64,000 bases of DNA, taken from contig NZ_JAFCLZ010000011.1 in the NCBI RefSeq assembly GCF_018130165.1, forward strand, positions 207,456 through 271,455, in the 5' to 3' direction. The stretch comes from Bradyrhizobium sp. JYMT SZCCT0180 (GTDB taxonomy: Bacteria; Pseudomonadota; Alphaproteobacteria; Rhizobiales; Xanthobacteraceae). A model generated the notes under the pieces. It had not been told where the DNA came from. It did no database searches and saw nothing but the letters and a program-made list of their open reading frames with translations. Positions 42,373 to 50,501 of the stretch are shown here, piece after piece. The number at the start of each line of letters is the position of its first letter. Positions within the stretch are counted from its first letter, which is position 1. The translations under genes were made by a program, and so were the position numbers.

Positions 42373-43512
42373 ATGATCGTTTGGTCTCCTTTCAGGTTCA
42401 ACAGCGGACAAGCGATGGCAAATCGGTTTGCGATTGCTCCGCTGACGACCGATTCTTCCCATGAAGAGGGGACGGCTACCGAACACGAACTCGAATTTAT
42501 CCGTCGGCGAGCCGCCAGCGGATTCGGCGCGACCATTTCTTCCGCCACTTACGTCGAACAAAACGGGCGCTCGTGGCAGGGAACAGGCGCGACACATGAG
42601 GGACACCTGCCTGGCCTCCGTCGGCTCGCTGAAGCAATGCATGCCGCAGGAGGTCTTGCGATCCTCCAGATATATGACGGTGGCCGCATCGCAAAGCCCG
42701 AGTTGATAGGCGAGCAATGTCTGCGTGCGCCGTCTGCGGTTGCATCGTTGCGGCCCGGAGCAAAGACGCCAAGGGCGATGACATCAGATGAGGTTGGAAG
42801 CCTGATCGCGAGCTTTCGAGAGGCTGCTTGCCTCGCGCGAAAGGCCGGTTTCGACGGCGTCGAGATTCACGGAGCCAACCATTACGCGATTCATCAGTTT
42901 TTCTCACCTCGGGCCAATCATCGCGTTGATCATTGGGGAGGAACGCTTTCAAAACGCATGAACTTTCCTCTCGCCGTCGCGCAGGCCGTTCGCGACGCCC
43001 TCGGTCCAAAGCTGATTGCAGGGTTTCGCGTTACGCCGTTCGAGGCCGAGCCGGACGGTTATACGCTAGAGGACGCCAAACTGCTTTGTAATGAACTTGC
43101 AAGGCTGGATCTCGACTACATCTCCATTTCGCTTGATGACTATCGGAAGAGCCGACCTCAGCGAGAGACCCGTGTTTATAATGGTCCGGTCGAGGAGAAT
43201 TACGCCCCTGCAGAGAATCCAATCACGGAATTTGCCCGCGTTATAGCGGGCCGCAGCGCAGTCATGGCCAGCGGTGGGATTAAAACGTGCAAGGATGCTG
43301 AAGGGGCGATCGCAATGGGAGCTGATCTGGTTGCGGTAGGACGCGCCGTGGTGGTTGATCCGGAGTGGCTTTCCAAAGTCCGAAGCAGGAATGAAGCATC
43401 AATCATCGCGGGATTGCCGAAGGATGAACGCGAGATAGCCAAAGCCCTGAGCATTCCGCCGCGAATGGTCGAATATTTGTTGAGCCGTCCAGGTTGGATC
43501 CCTCGCCTTTAG
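42373..43512 (+). CDS. NADH:flavin oxidoreductase, old yellow enzyme family
   Basis: A 379-residue FMN TIM-barrel enzyme. N-terminal block MANRFAIAPLTT, the substrate/FMN motif EIHGANHYAIHQFFSPRANH with RVDHWGG (family form HGAHGYLxxQFLSPxxNxRxDxYGG), and VMASGGIKTCKDAEGAIAMG then DLVAVGRAVV for phosphate binding. The His-Gly-Ala-Asn-His variant keeps the two residues that bind the substrate oxygen. Such enzymes reduce activated C=C bonds. The coding sequence is visibly richer in A and T (runs such as TTTGCGATTGCTCC) than the dcw genes, suggesting later arrival. No 4Fe-4S extension is present. Confidence 0.86.
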   Translation: MIVWSPFRFNSGQAMANRFAIAPLTTDSSHEEGTATEHELEFIRRRAASGFGATISSATYVEQNGRSWQGTGATHEGHLPGLRRLAEAMHAAGGLAILQIYDGGRIAKPELIGEQCLRAPSAVASLRPGAKTPRAMTSDEVGSLIASFREAACLARKAGFDGVEIHGANHYAIHQFFSPRANHRVDHWGGTLSKRMNFPLAVAQAVRDALGPKLIAGFRVTPFEAEPDGYTLEDAKLLCNELARLDLDYISISLDDYRKSRPQRETRVYNGPVEENYAPAENPITEFARVIAGRSAVMASGGIKTCKDAEGAIAMGADLVAVGRAVVVDPEWLSKVRSRNEASIIAGLPKDEREIAKALSIPPRMVEYLLSRPGWIPRL

Positions 43513-43513
43513 G

Positions 43514-43557
43514 GCGTTTTCCAGCGTAGTGGACACCGGTTCGCGTCAAGAAAACGC
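43514..43557. repeat. Short dispersed repeat, family H
   Basis: GCGTTTT (43514-43520) and AAAACGC (43551-43557) bracket GTGGACACCGGTTCGCGTC. I recall this string between genes of many Bradyrhizobium genomes. Only one copy is in the window. Confidence 0.5.
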
Positions 43558-43572
43558 GTCAAATCAGGAATC

Positions 43573-43613
43573 TGGAGCCCTGTTCCGATTCAATCGGAAC
43601 GGGGCTCCAGACC
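43573..43613. terminator. Long perfect-stem hairpin between convergent genes
   Basis: Stem TCTGGAGCCCTGTTCCGAT / TCGGAACGGGGCTCCAGA with a 3-base loop and one mismatch-type bulge. It lies between the old-yellow-enzyme gene (+) and the SGNH gene (-). There is no good T-run on either side, so it may act as a block to both transcripts or as an mRNA 3' stabiliser. Confidence 0.65.
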
Positions 43614-43656
43614 TCGGCGCGGTCAACGTCGGGTATGAAGCCGGTGGTTTGAGCGG

Positions 43657-45003
43657 CTATTGCTTCTTCGCACTCCGGCCGGCGCGCACCGGTTTGAACA
43701 AGTCCAGGTCGATCGCCTGACCCATCGCCAGATAACCCGTGCGATTGGGATGCAGCTTGTCGCCGGCGCCGCCGGTGGTGCTGTCGGGGACGAATTCTAC
43801 CTTGAGGCCGCCCGATTGCGGATCGAGGGTCGCCTTGTCGAAATCGATCACGCCGTCGAATGTGCCCGAGGTGCGGATGAAGTCGTTCAGCGCTTTCCGT
43901 TTGGCGTCCTGTTCGGGGAAGCCATGGGCGGCGCTCGAACTGCCGAGCGCTGTCGTCACGGTCGCGCCGAATACGCGGACATGCGGCCATTTCGCGCGCA
44001 GCCGGGCGACGCCGTCTTTCATGGCTGCGATGACCTTGTCGCTTTCGGCGTTGCCGTTCTTGCTGAAGTCGTTGATGCCTTCCAGCCAGATCAGGCTGGA
44101 GATGCCGGAGAGCGAGAGCACGTCGCGCTCGAGCCGCTGGCCCGAAGCAGGACCGCCGGGGAACGGTTTGCCTGGGCCGTACTCGGCAGGCCCGGCGATC
44201 TGGTTGCCGCCGATGCCGCCGTTCACCACCGCGACCTTGTTGCCATGGATTGCCTTGAGGCGGCGCGAGAGCACGTTGGGCCAGCGGTCGTCGCCATTCA
44301 TGGTGGACGCCGTGCCGTCGGTGATGGAATCGCCGAACGCCATGATGGCGAAGGCGTCGGTCGGTGCCGTCATCTCGATCGCATCGAGGAAGAACCACGA
44401 CGCGGTCGTATACGGAAATGCCGCCTCGTCCTCCAACGTGCCCTTGGATCCCGCACCGGGTGCGGTGACGTAAGACGTCGTCAGCGCCTTGGCGTGCCAG
44501 GTCATCGGGCCGCTTTCGCCCACGATGTGAAAGCTGACCGCGAGGCGGCGGCCGGCGAGCTGATCAGGCTGCCCTGCGAACGGCAGCGTGACAGGATCGC
44601 TCCAGACCGAATCGCCGGGTGGGACGGTGACGGACATCTTGCCGCCAAACGTCACCAGGCGGTTGGAGCCGCGGAGCAGCGCCGCACTGCCCAATTGCAG
44701 GCCGGCACAAACGCCGTCGAACGTCACGGGCTTGGTGCCGAATGCGTTGCTGAGCCTGATGCGGGCCTGTTTTCCCCACAGATCGGGCCGCACGATCAGG
44801 CGAAAGGTCTGATCCCGCGCGCCGGCCGCAGGATCGGGGAACGCAAATTTCTGGTCGGGCTGGGCGGACGGGTTGCCGACGGGATAGGGGCCCTGGACCG
44901 AACCCGTCCACGACACCACCCAGTTGTCGGCATCCCGGGCGGATGCAGCCTGCGGCAATGCGGCGAGCACCGACGCGATAATGAAGTGGACCAGCGGGCG
45001 CAT
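43657..45003 (-). CDS. Exported SGNH/GDSL-type hydrolase
   Basis: A 448-residue secreted esterase-like protein. A signal peptide (HFIIASVLAALPQAASA) is followed by a beta-rich N-terminal domain (about residues 25-210; WVVSWTGSVQGPYPVGNPSA) and an SGNH domain with block I FGDSITDGTAS (Ser), block II NGGIGGNQI (Gly), block III GINDFSKNG (Asn) and block V DKLHPN (Asp/His). The arrangement resembles GDSL lipases acting on acetylated polysaccharides or other esters; substrate unknown. Transcribed against the dcw direction. Confidence 0.85.
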   Translation of the reverse strand: MRPLVHFIIASVLAALPQAASARDADNWVVSWTGSVQGPYPVGNPSAQPDQKFAFPDPAAGARDQTFRLIVRPDLWGKQARIRLSNAFGTKPVTFDGVCAGLQLGSAALLRGSNRLVTFGGKMSVTVPPGDSVWSDPVTLPFAGQPDQLAGRRLAVSFHIVGESGPMTWHAKALTTSYVTAPGAGSKGTLEDEAAFPYTTASWFFLDAIEMTAPTDAFAIMAFGDSITDGTASTMNGDDRWPNVLSRRLKAIHGNKVAVVNGGIGGNQIAGPAEYGPGKPFPGGPASGQRLERDVLSLSGISSLIWLEGINDFSKNGNAESDKVIAAMKDGVARLRAKWPHVRVFGATVTTALGSSSAAHGFPEQDAKRKALNDFIRTSGTFDGVIDFDKATLDPQSGGLKVEFVPDSTTGGAGDKLHPNRTGYLAMGQAIDLDLFKPVRAGRSAKKQ

Positions 45004-45167
45004 GGCGTTTCTCCCCCAATTTTGTCTTAGTCGGCATTATCCTAGAATTTCCGGCTGCCTGACGCCAACTCCCGTTCGGGGAAAAGTGATGACGAGGGGC
45101 CGCCGTGTCCTTCCCGTCTCCATCTCATTAACCCTTCACGAAATCCATCATCTCTCAACCGGAATTG

Positions 45168-45974
45168 ATGGATATCGTTCTCGATTCACCCATGGTTCGC
45201 ACCACATGTAGACCGACGAGGGGCTTTGGACTCTTCGAAAAGTCGAGGGTGGCCTTGAGCGAGAGTGAAACCACGACCGAGACGGTCGAGATACCCGGCG
45301 CGCTTACATTGAGCAACCCGGTCCCTCCGCCGATGACTGTGCCGCTGCCGATCGTAGCGTGGCCGCACGGAGTCAAGAACGCCTGGCTCGGCATTCTCTT
45401 CCTTGTGAACGCCGTGATTTTTCTTCCGGTGGCCGCAATGCTTCCCGTGCTTGTCGTTCACGGGATGTGGGATGATTTCCTAACTCCGAAAGGAGCCTTC
45501 GCATCCCTGATCCTGCTCTTTACTTTTACATGCGGGCTGTACTTCGGGGGGGCGGCGATGGGCGCCGCACTTGCCTGCTTCTGGGACGCTGCGCGTGGCG
45601 ATCCCGTCCTCGAGATCACCGCCGACGGTTTGCGCGATCGTCGCTCCGGCCTGTCGGTGCTGTGGACATCGGTTAGATCCGCTAAACCTGTTGGTCTTTC
45701 CGTCGACCTGCAGCTTCATGGTCCTGTCACGAATTGGCAGAATCCATTCCGGATCGGTGTTCTCTTTCAACGCCGTCGTCTGCCGGATCATATGATCGTC
45801 TCCGTCGCGTATCTCGACGCGCCGGCACATGTCCTCCTCTATACCATCCTCACGTTGACCCAGCGGAACGGCGGTGAGGTAATCACGAAGCTGCCCAGCG
45901 GATTGGAACTGTACCCCCGTCTGATTCCGCGAAGACGCCCGCTCTCAGTTGCCATCATCCGCGAAGTTGGGTGA
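45168..45974 (+). CDS. Membrane protein of unknown function with a PH-like C-terminus
   Basis: A 268-residue protein: about 70 polar residues, two spans (NAWLGILFLVNAVIFLPVAA and FASLILLFTFTCGLYFGGAA), then a soluble part with VLEITADGLRDRRSGLSVLW, a pattern seen in membrane-anchored PH-like domains. It resembles in layout, though not clearly in sequence, the protein at 8470-8937. The start is uncertain: TTG 45165, ATG 45168 and ATG 45192 are close together; no strong ribosome site distinguishes them. Last gene of the accessory block before ftsW. Confidence 0.6.
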   Translation: MDIVLDSPMVRTTCRPTRGFGLFEKSRVALSESETTTETVEIPGALTLSNPVPPPMTVPLPIVAWPHGVKNAWLGILFLVNAVIFLPVAAMLPVLVVHGMWDDFLTPKGAFASLILLFTFTCGLYFGGAAMGAALACFWDAARGDPVLEITADGLRDRRSGLSVLWTSVRSAKPVGLSVDLQLHGPVTNWQNPFRIGVLFQRRRLPDHMIVSVAYLDAPAHVLLYTILTLTQRNGGEVITKLPSGLELYPRLIPRRRPLSVAIIREVG

Positions 45975-46114
45975 GCCGGCATTCTGGCCGCGGCAGGTAT
46001 GACGACCTTTTGTGGTGCGCGGCTGTGCCCAAATTTCAAAGCCAACCAATTCGTTAACCCCTTGGAAACCATCCTCCGCCACCAATGGGAGACCTCTGCC
46101 ATTTGGGGACGCCC

Positions 46115-47266
46115 ATGCTCGCCCGTGACCAACGCACCCCGTTCTCGGAATGGTGGTGGACCGTGGATAGACTGCTGCTCGCGGCGATCATCGCGCTGGT
46201 CGTGGGCGGCCTCATCCTGTCGCTGGCGGCGAGCCCGCCGGTGGCGACCCGGATCGGGCTCGATCCCTTCCACTTCTTCAACCGGCACGTGTTGTTCCTG
46301 CTGCCGTCCTTCATCGTGCTGGTCGGGGTATCCTTCATGTCCCCGAAGAACATCCGCCGTGGGGCGCTGCTGGTATTTGCGGTCTCGATCGTGCTGATCG
46401 TGGCGACGCTGATGTTCGGCCCCGAGGTCAAGGGGTCGCGGCGCTGGATCACGTTGCTCGGCGTCAACATCCAGGCCTCGGAATCCGCCAAGCCGGCTTT
46501 CGTCGTGATCGCGGCGTGGCTGTTTGCGGAATCGACCAAGCGTCCGGAGATGCCGGCGACCTCGATGGCGATGGTGCTGCTGTTGCTGCTGGTGTCGCTG
46601 TTGGTGATGGAGCCGGATTTCGGCCAGACCATGCTGATCCTGATGGTGTGGGGGGCGCTGTTCTTCATCGCGGGCATGCGGATGATCTGGGTGGCCGGTC
46701 TTGCCGGCGCCGCCGCAGCCGGATTGTTCGGCGCGTATCTCCTGGTGCCGCACGTCGCGCACCGCATCAAACGATTCATGAATCCCGGCTCGGGCGATAC
46801 GTTCCAGCTCGACATGGCGATGGATGCGTTCTGGAACGGCGGCTGGTTCGGGCTCGGACCCGGCGAAGGCATCGCCAAGCGCAGCCTGCCGGACAGCCAC
46901 ACCGATTTCGTGTTCGCGGTGGCGGCGGAAGAGTTCGGCATCATCCTGTGCCTGGCGCTGGTGGCATTGTTCGCCTTTGTCGTGATCCGCACATTGCTGC
47001 GCGCCTATGCCAGCGAGGACATGTTCTCCCGGTTTGCCGCTTCCGGCCTCGCCATCCTGTTCGGCGTGCAGGCCGCGATCAACATGGCGGTCAATCTGCA
47101 GCTGATCCCCGCCAAGGGCATGACGCTGCCGTTCATCTCCTATGGCGGCTCTTCCATCATCTCGCTGGCCTACGGCGTCGGCATGATGCTGGCGCTGACG
47201 CGGCAGCGCCCGCGCACCGAGATCGAGTCGCAGAACAATGCCAACGCGGTGCGGAGTTACGCGTAG
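46115..47266 (+). CDS. ftsW: Septal peptidoglycan polymerase FtsW
   Basis: A 383-residue SEDS protein with ten spans that polymerises lipid II into glycan at the septum, with FtsI. Seen: FGPEVKGSRRWITLLGVNIQ with the SE of QASESAKPAF, LVMEPDFGQTMLILMVWGAL, SLPDSHTDFVFAVAAEEFG, and NLQLIPAKGMTLPFISYGGS. ATG 46115 was chosen, with GGGGACG just before it; the longer frame adds no conserved residues. It restarts the dcw block after the accessory genes, so it probably needs its own promoter in the 140 bases upstream. Confidence 0.94.
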   Translation: MLARDQRTPFSEWWWTVDRLLLAAIIALVVGGLILSLAASPPVATRIGLDPFHFFNRHVLFLLPSFIVLVGVSFMSPKNIRRGALLVFAVSIVLIVATLMFGPEVKGSRRWITLLGVNIQASESAKPAFVVIAAWLFAESTKRPEMPATSMAMVLLLLLVSLLVMEPDFGQTMLILMVWGALFFIAGMRMIWVAGLAGAAAAGLFGAYLLVPHVAHRIKRFMNPGSGDTFQLDMAMDAFWNGGWFGLGPGEGIAKRSLPDSHTDFVFAVAAEEFGIILCLALVALFAFVVIRTLLRAYASEDMFSRFAASGLAILFGVQAAINMAVNLQLIPAKGMTLPFISYGGSSIISLAYGVGMMLALTRQRPRTEIESQNNANAVRSYA

Positions 47267-47268
47267 GC

Positions 47269-47431
47269 TCTCGTGTCCCGGACAAGCGAAGCGAAGATCC
47301 GGGACCCAGAACGTCGCGGCAATGGGCCCCGGTTCAGCAGCGCACCACGCCGCGAAGGGCGGCGCGCTACGCTGCGCCCGGGGCAAGAGAACCGCATTCG
47401 TCGCTGCGCTCGCAATGACGGTTTGTTGTCT
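47269..47431. repeat. Composite palindromic intergenic element, family D
   Basis: Starts TCTCGTGTCCCGGAC, contains CAGCAGCGCACCACGCCGC and AAGGGCGGCGCGCT, and ends CGCTCGCAATGACGG. A related copy at 61303-61458 shares the start and the CAGCAGCGCACCACGCCGC core; the tail is shared with family C. Between ftsW and murG. Confidence 0.75.
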
Positions 47432-47445
47432 GTAAAAGACCTCCC

Positions 47446-48555
47446 ATGGAAAAAAACGCACCCCTTATCCTGCTCGCGGCCGGCGGTACCGGCGGCCATT
47501 TATTTCCGGCCGAGGCGCTCGGCGTCGAACTAATCAAACGCGGTTTTCGCGTGCGGCTTGCGACCGACGCCCGCGCGCTGCGCTACAGCGGCCTGTTCTC
47601 CAAAGCCAATGACAATATCGACGTGGTGCCGAGCGAGACCGTGCGCGGCCGCAATCCGATCTCGCTGGCCCGTACCGCTGTCATGCTCGGCTATGGCGGC
47701 CTCATAGCGCTCAATCTGGTGCGGCGGCTGAAGCCATCGGCCGTGATCGGCTTCGGCGGCTATCCGACGCTGCCGCCGCTGATGGCGGCCCGATTGCTCG
47801 GCGTGCCCAGCCTCATCCACGACGCCAACGCGGTGCTCGGCCGCGCCAACCGGTTTCTCTCAAGCCGAGTCAACGCGATCGCGACCTCGCTGCCGGGCGT
47901 GCTCGATCGCGATCCGGCGCTGGCAAGCAAGGCAACGACGGTGGGCACGCCGATGCGTCCGGCGATCCTGGCCGCCGCCGCGATACCCTTTGCCTCGCCC
48001 GAGGCGAACGGACCACTTCGGTTGCTGGTGGTCGGCGGCAGCCAGGGCGCGCGCGTGATGAGCGACATCGTGCCGCCGGCGATCGAACGGCTGGAGCCGG
48101 TGCTGTGGAGCCGGCTGATCCTGACGCAACAGGTGCGCGAAGAGGATATGGCGCGGGTGCGCGCGGTCTATGACCGGCTCAAGATCAGCGCAGAGCTGGC
48201 GCCGTTCTTCACGGACTTGCCGGCGCGGCTGGCTTCCAGCCATCTGGTGGTCTCGCGCTCCGGCGCCGGCACCGTGGCCGAACTCGCCGCGATCGGCCGG
48301 CCCTCGATTCTGGTGCCGCTGCCCGGCGCGATCGATCAGGACCAGTTCGCCAATGCCGGCGTGCTGGCCAAGGTCGGCGGCGCGCTGCGCATCGCGCAGG
48401 CGGAGTTCACGCCGGACCGCCTGGCTGCTGAAATCTCCGCATTCGCCGCCGAGCCGGCCAAGCTTACCGAGATGGCCGCCGCCTCCCGCACCGTGGGCAG
48501 GCTGGACGCTGCCGAGCGGCTGGCCGATCTGGTGCAGAAAGTTGCCGGAATCTAG
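47446..48555 (+). CDS. murG: UDP-GlcNAc:lipid I GlcNAc transferase
   Basis: A 369-residue GT28 glycosyltransferase that turns lipid I into lipid II at the inner face of the membrane. Seen: LLAAGGTGGHLFPAEALG (first G-loop), IGFGGYPTLPPLMAARLLG, HDANAVLGRANRFLS, VVGGSQGARVMSDIVP (third G-loop) and SRSGAGTVAELAAIGRPSIL (donor-binding). His in GGHL is the probable base. Starts 179 bases after ftsW, the space being filled by repeat family D. Confidence 0.95.
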   Translation: MEKNAPLILLAAGGTGGHLFPAEALGVELIKRGFRVRLATDARALRYSGLFSKANDNIDVVPSETVRGRNPISLARTAVMLGYGGLIALNLVRRLKPSAVIGFGGYPTLPPLMAARLLGVPSLIHDANAVLGRANRFLSSRVNAIATSLPGVLDRDPALASKATTVGTPMRPAILAAAAIPFASPEANGPLRLLVVGGSQGARVMSDIVPPAIERLEPVLWSRLILTQQVREEDMARVRAVYDRLKISAELAPFFTDLPARLASSHLVVSRSGAGTVAELAAIGRPSILVPLPGAIDQDQFANAGVLAKVGGALRIAQAEFTPDRLAAEISAFAAEPAKLTEMAAASRTVGRLDAAERLADLVQKVAGI

Positions 48556-48570
48556 GCGGAAAAAGCTCTT

Positions 48571-48670
48571 GTCATGCCCCGCGAAAGCGGGGCATCCAGT
48601 ACGCTGCGCCGCTGATTGGACTGAACGGCGGCGCGGAGTACTGGATCGCCCGCCTTCGCGGGCGATGACA
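48571..48670. repeat. Palindromic intergenic element, family B, second copy
   Basis: GTCATGCCCCGCGAAAGCGG leads into GGCATCCAGTA on the left; TACTGGATCGCCCGCC and TTCGCGGGCGATGACAG on the right; 40 bases between. Same arm ends as 14411-14513. It fills the murG-murC gap. Confidence 0.8.
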
Positions 48671-48685
48671 GCTAAGGATTGACGC

Positions 48686-50089
48686 ATGAGACTGCCGCGC
48701 GAGATCGGACCCATCCACTTCGTCGGGATCGGCGGCATTGGCATGAGCGGCATCGCCGAAGTCCTGAGCAATCTCGGCTATACCGTGCAGGGTTCGGACG
48801 CCTCTGAAAGCGGTAACGTCACGCGGCTGCGCGACAAGGGCATATCGGTCTCGGTCGGACACAAGGCCGAGAATGTCGACGGCGCCGACGTGGTCGTGGT
48901 CTCGACCGCGATCAAGCGCGACAATCCCGAACTGATGGCGGCGCGCGCCCAGCGCATTCCCGTGGTGCGCCGCGCCGAAATGCTGGCCGAACTGATGCGG
49001 CTGAAAAGCTGTGTCGCGATCGCCGGCACCCATGGCAAGACCACGACGACGACGATGGTCGCGACGCTGCTCGACGCCGGCGACCTCGATCCGACCGTGA
49101 TCAATGGCGGCATCATCAATGCCTATGGCTCCAATGCGCGATTGGGCGCGGGCGACTGGATGGTGGTGGAAGCCGACGAGAGTGACGGCACGTTCCTGAA
49201 GCTGCCGTCCGATGTCGTGATCGTCACCAACATCGATCCCGAGCATCTCGATCACTTCAACACTTTCGAGGCGATCCAGGATGCATTCCGCAATTTCGTC
49301 GAGAACGTGCCGTTCTACGGCTTTGCCGTGATGTGCACCGATCATCCAGTGGTGCAGACCCTCGTCGGCAAGATCGAGGATCGCCGCATCATCACCTATG
49401 GCGAGAACCCGCAGGCCGATGTGCGGCTGGTCGATCTCACGCCGATGGGCGGCGGCTCGAAGTTCAAGGTCGTGTTCCGCAACCGCAAGACCGGCGCTAC
49501 GCATGAGATATCCGACATCATGCTGCCGATGCCGGGACGCCACAACGCCTCGAATGCGACGGCGGCGATCGCGGTGGCGCATGAACTCGGCATTTCCGGC
49601 GAGGTGATCCGCAAGGCGATGGCGGGCTTTGGCGGCGTCAAGCGGCGCTTTACCAAGACCGGCGAATGGAACGGCGTCACCATCATCGACGATTACGGCC
49701 ATCATCCGGTCGAGATCGCAGCGGTGCTGAAGGCAGCGCGCGAATCCACCAACGGCAAGATCGTCGCCGTGGTGCAGCCGCATCGCTTCACCCGGCTGCA
49801 ATCGCTGTTCGAGGAATTTTGTACCTGCTTCAACGACGCCGATGCGGTCGTCGTCGCCGAAGTCTATCCGGCCGGCGAGGCGCCGATCGAAGGCATCGAC
49901 CGCGACCATTTCGTGCTCGGCCTGCGCGCGCACGGCCATCGCGAGGTCATTCCGCTGCAAAATTCTTCCGAACTGGCCGAGGTGATCAGCGGCATCGCTG
50001 ATAATGGCGATTACGTGGTTTGCCTCGGTGCCGGCAACATCACCCAATGGGCCTACGCGCTGCCCGGCGAACTGAAGGCGTTGGGGTGA
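48686..50089 (+). CDS. murC: UDP-N-acetylmuramate--L-alanine ligase
   Basis: A 467-residue Mur ligase that starts stem-peptide synthesis by adding L-Ala. Seen: IHFVGIGGIGMSGIAEVLSN (Rossmann start), P-loop GTHGKTT (about 114-120), NIDPEHLDHF, GGVKRRFTKTGEW and DDYGHHPVEIAAVL, the diagnostic MurC block, and QPHRFTRLQSLF. ATG 48686 follows AAGGATTGACG. The usual next gene murB is displaced by a 375-bp insertion carrying a GIY-YIG gene. Confidence 0.95.
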   Translation: MRLPREIGPIHFVGIGGIGMSGIAEVLSNLGYTVQGSDASESGNVTRLRDKGISVSVGHKAENVDGADVVVVSTAIKRDNPELMAARAQRIPVVRRAEMLAELMRLKSCVAIAGTHGKTTTTTMVATLLDAGDLDPTVINGGIINAYGSNARLGAGDWMVVEADESDGTFLKLPSDVVIVTNIDPEHLDHFNTFEAIQDAFRNFVENVPFYGFAVMCTDHPVVQTLVGKIEDRRIITYGENPQADVRLVDLTPMGGGSKFKVVFRNRKTGATHEISDIMLPMPGRHNASNATAAIAVAHELGISGEVIRKAMAGFGGVKRRFTKTGEWNGVTIIDDYGHHPVEIAAVLKAARESTNGKIVAVVQPHRFTRLQSLFEEFCTCFNDADAVVVAEVYPAGEAPIEGIDRDHFVLGLRAHGHREVIPLQNSSELAEVISGIADNGDYVVCLGAGNITQWAYALPGELKALG

Positions 50090-50110
50090 GGGGCCTATCA
50101 CCTCCAACTC

Positions 50111-50485
50111 CGTCATGGCCGGGCTTGTCCCGGCCATCCACGTCTTTACTGCGTGATCGTCGGATAGAGATCGTCCCAATCTGGATTTGCAGCGACAATC
50201 GTCCGAACCTTCCAGGCACGCGACCAGTGTTTGATATTATGCTCGCGCTGGATGGCGTCACGGATGTCGTCAAATTGTTCGAAATGGACCAGCCGCTTCA
50301 AGCCGTATCGCTTGGTAAAGCCGTCGACGAACCCCGAGCGATGCTCGAATACTCGGCGGACGAGATCGCTCGTCACGCCGACATAGAGGATACCATTCGG
50401 ACGATTGGTCAGAATGTAGACATAGCCGCCTGCCATGCGGGTAGTCTGCAAGACGTGGATGGCCGGGACAAGCCCGGCCATGACG
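50111..50485 (-). mobile_element. Putative repeat-bounded mobile unit carrying a GIY-YIG nuclease, family A long form
   Basis: A perfect inverted repeat of 36 bases (50111-50146 and 50450-50485), each arm itself hairpin-forming (ATGGCCGGG..CCCGGCCAT) and ending CACGTCTT / AAGACGTG at the inner edge. Between the arms is one gene, GIY-YIG, on the minus strand; its stop codon TAA uses the last base of one arm and its ATG lies 13 bases inside the other. The same arms occur around a 13-base loop at 2591-2675. No flanking target-site duplication is clear. Confidence 0.6.
50146..50436 (-). CDS. GIY-YIG domain nuclease (YhbQ/UPF0213-like)
   Basis: A 96-residue single-domain protein: GGYVYILTNRPNGILYVGVT holds the GIY-YIG pair as VYI and YVG, followed by DLVRRVFEHRSG with the catalytic Arg, and AIQREHNIKHWSRAWK with the metal-binding Glu. 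The family cuts DNA or branched structures; its cellular role is poorly known. ATG 50436 (MAGGYV) is taken. A start at 50481 would add MAGLVPAIHVLQTTR, which is translated repeat arm, a frequent annotation artefact. It lies antisense to the dcw genes, exactly between inverted repeat arms. Confidence 0.85.
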   Translation of the reverse strand: MAGGYVYILTNRPNGILYVGVTSDLVRRVFEHRSGFVDGFTKRYGLKRLVHFEQFDDIRDAIQREHNIKHWSRAWKVRTIVAANPDWDDLYPTITQ

Positions 50486-50501
50486 AGTTGAGAGAGCTTT
50501 C

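Noticed and set aside
45839..47461. 540-codon minus-strand open frame opposite ftsW
   Set aside because: Low-complexity His/Gln/Arg-rich product typical of antisense reading of a high-GC gene; ftsW on the other strand has all SEDS motifs.
48572..50179. 535-codon minus-strand open frame opposite murC
   Set aside because: Antisense shadow of murC; begins and ends in repeat DNA and has no recognisable domain.
50437..50481. Extended GIY-YIG start MAGLVPAIHVLQTTR
   Set aside because: Encoded by the inverted repeat arm; ATG 50436 begins the conserved domain.
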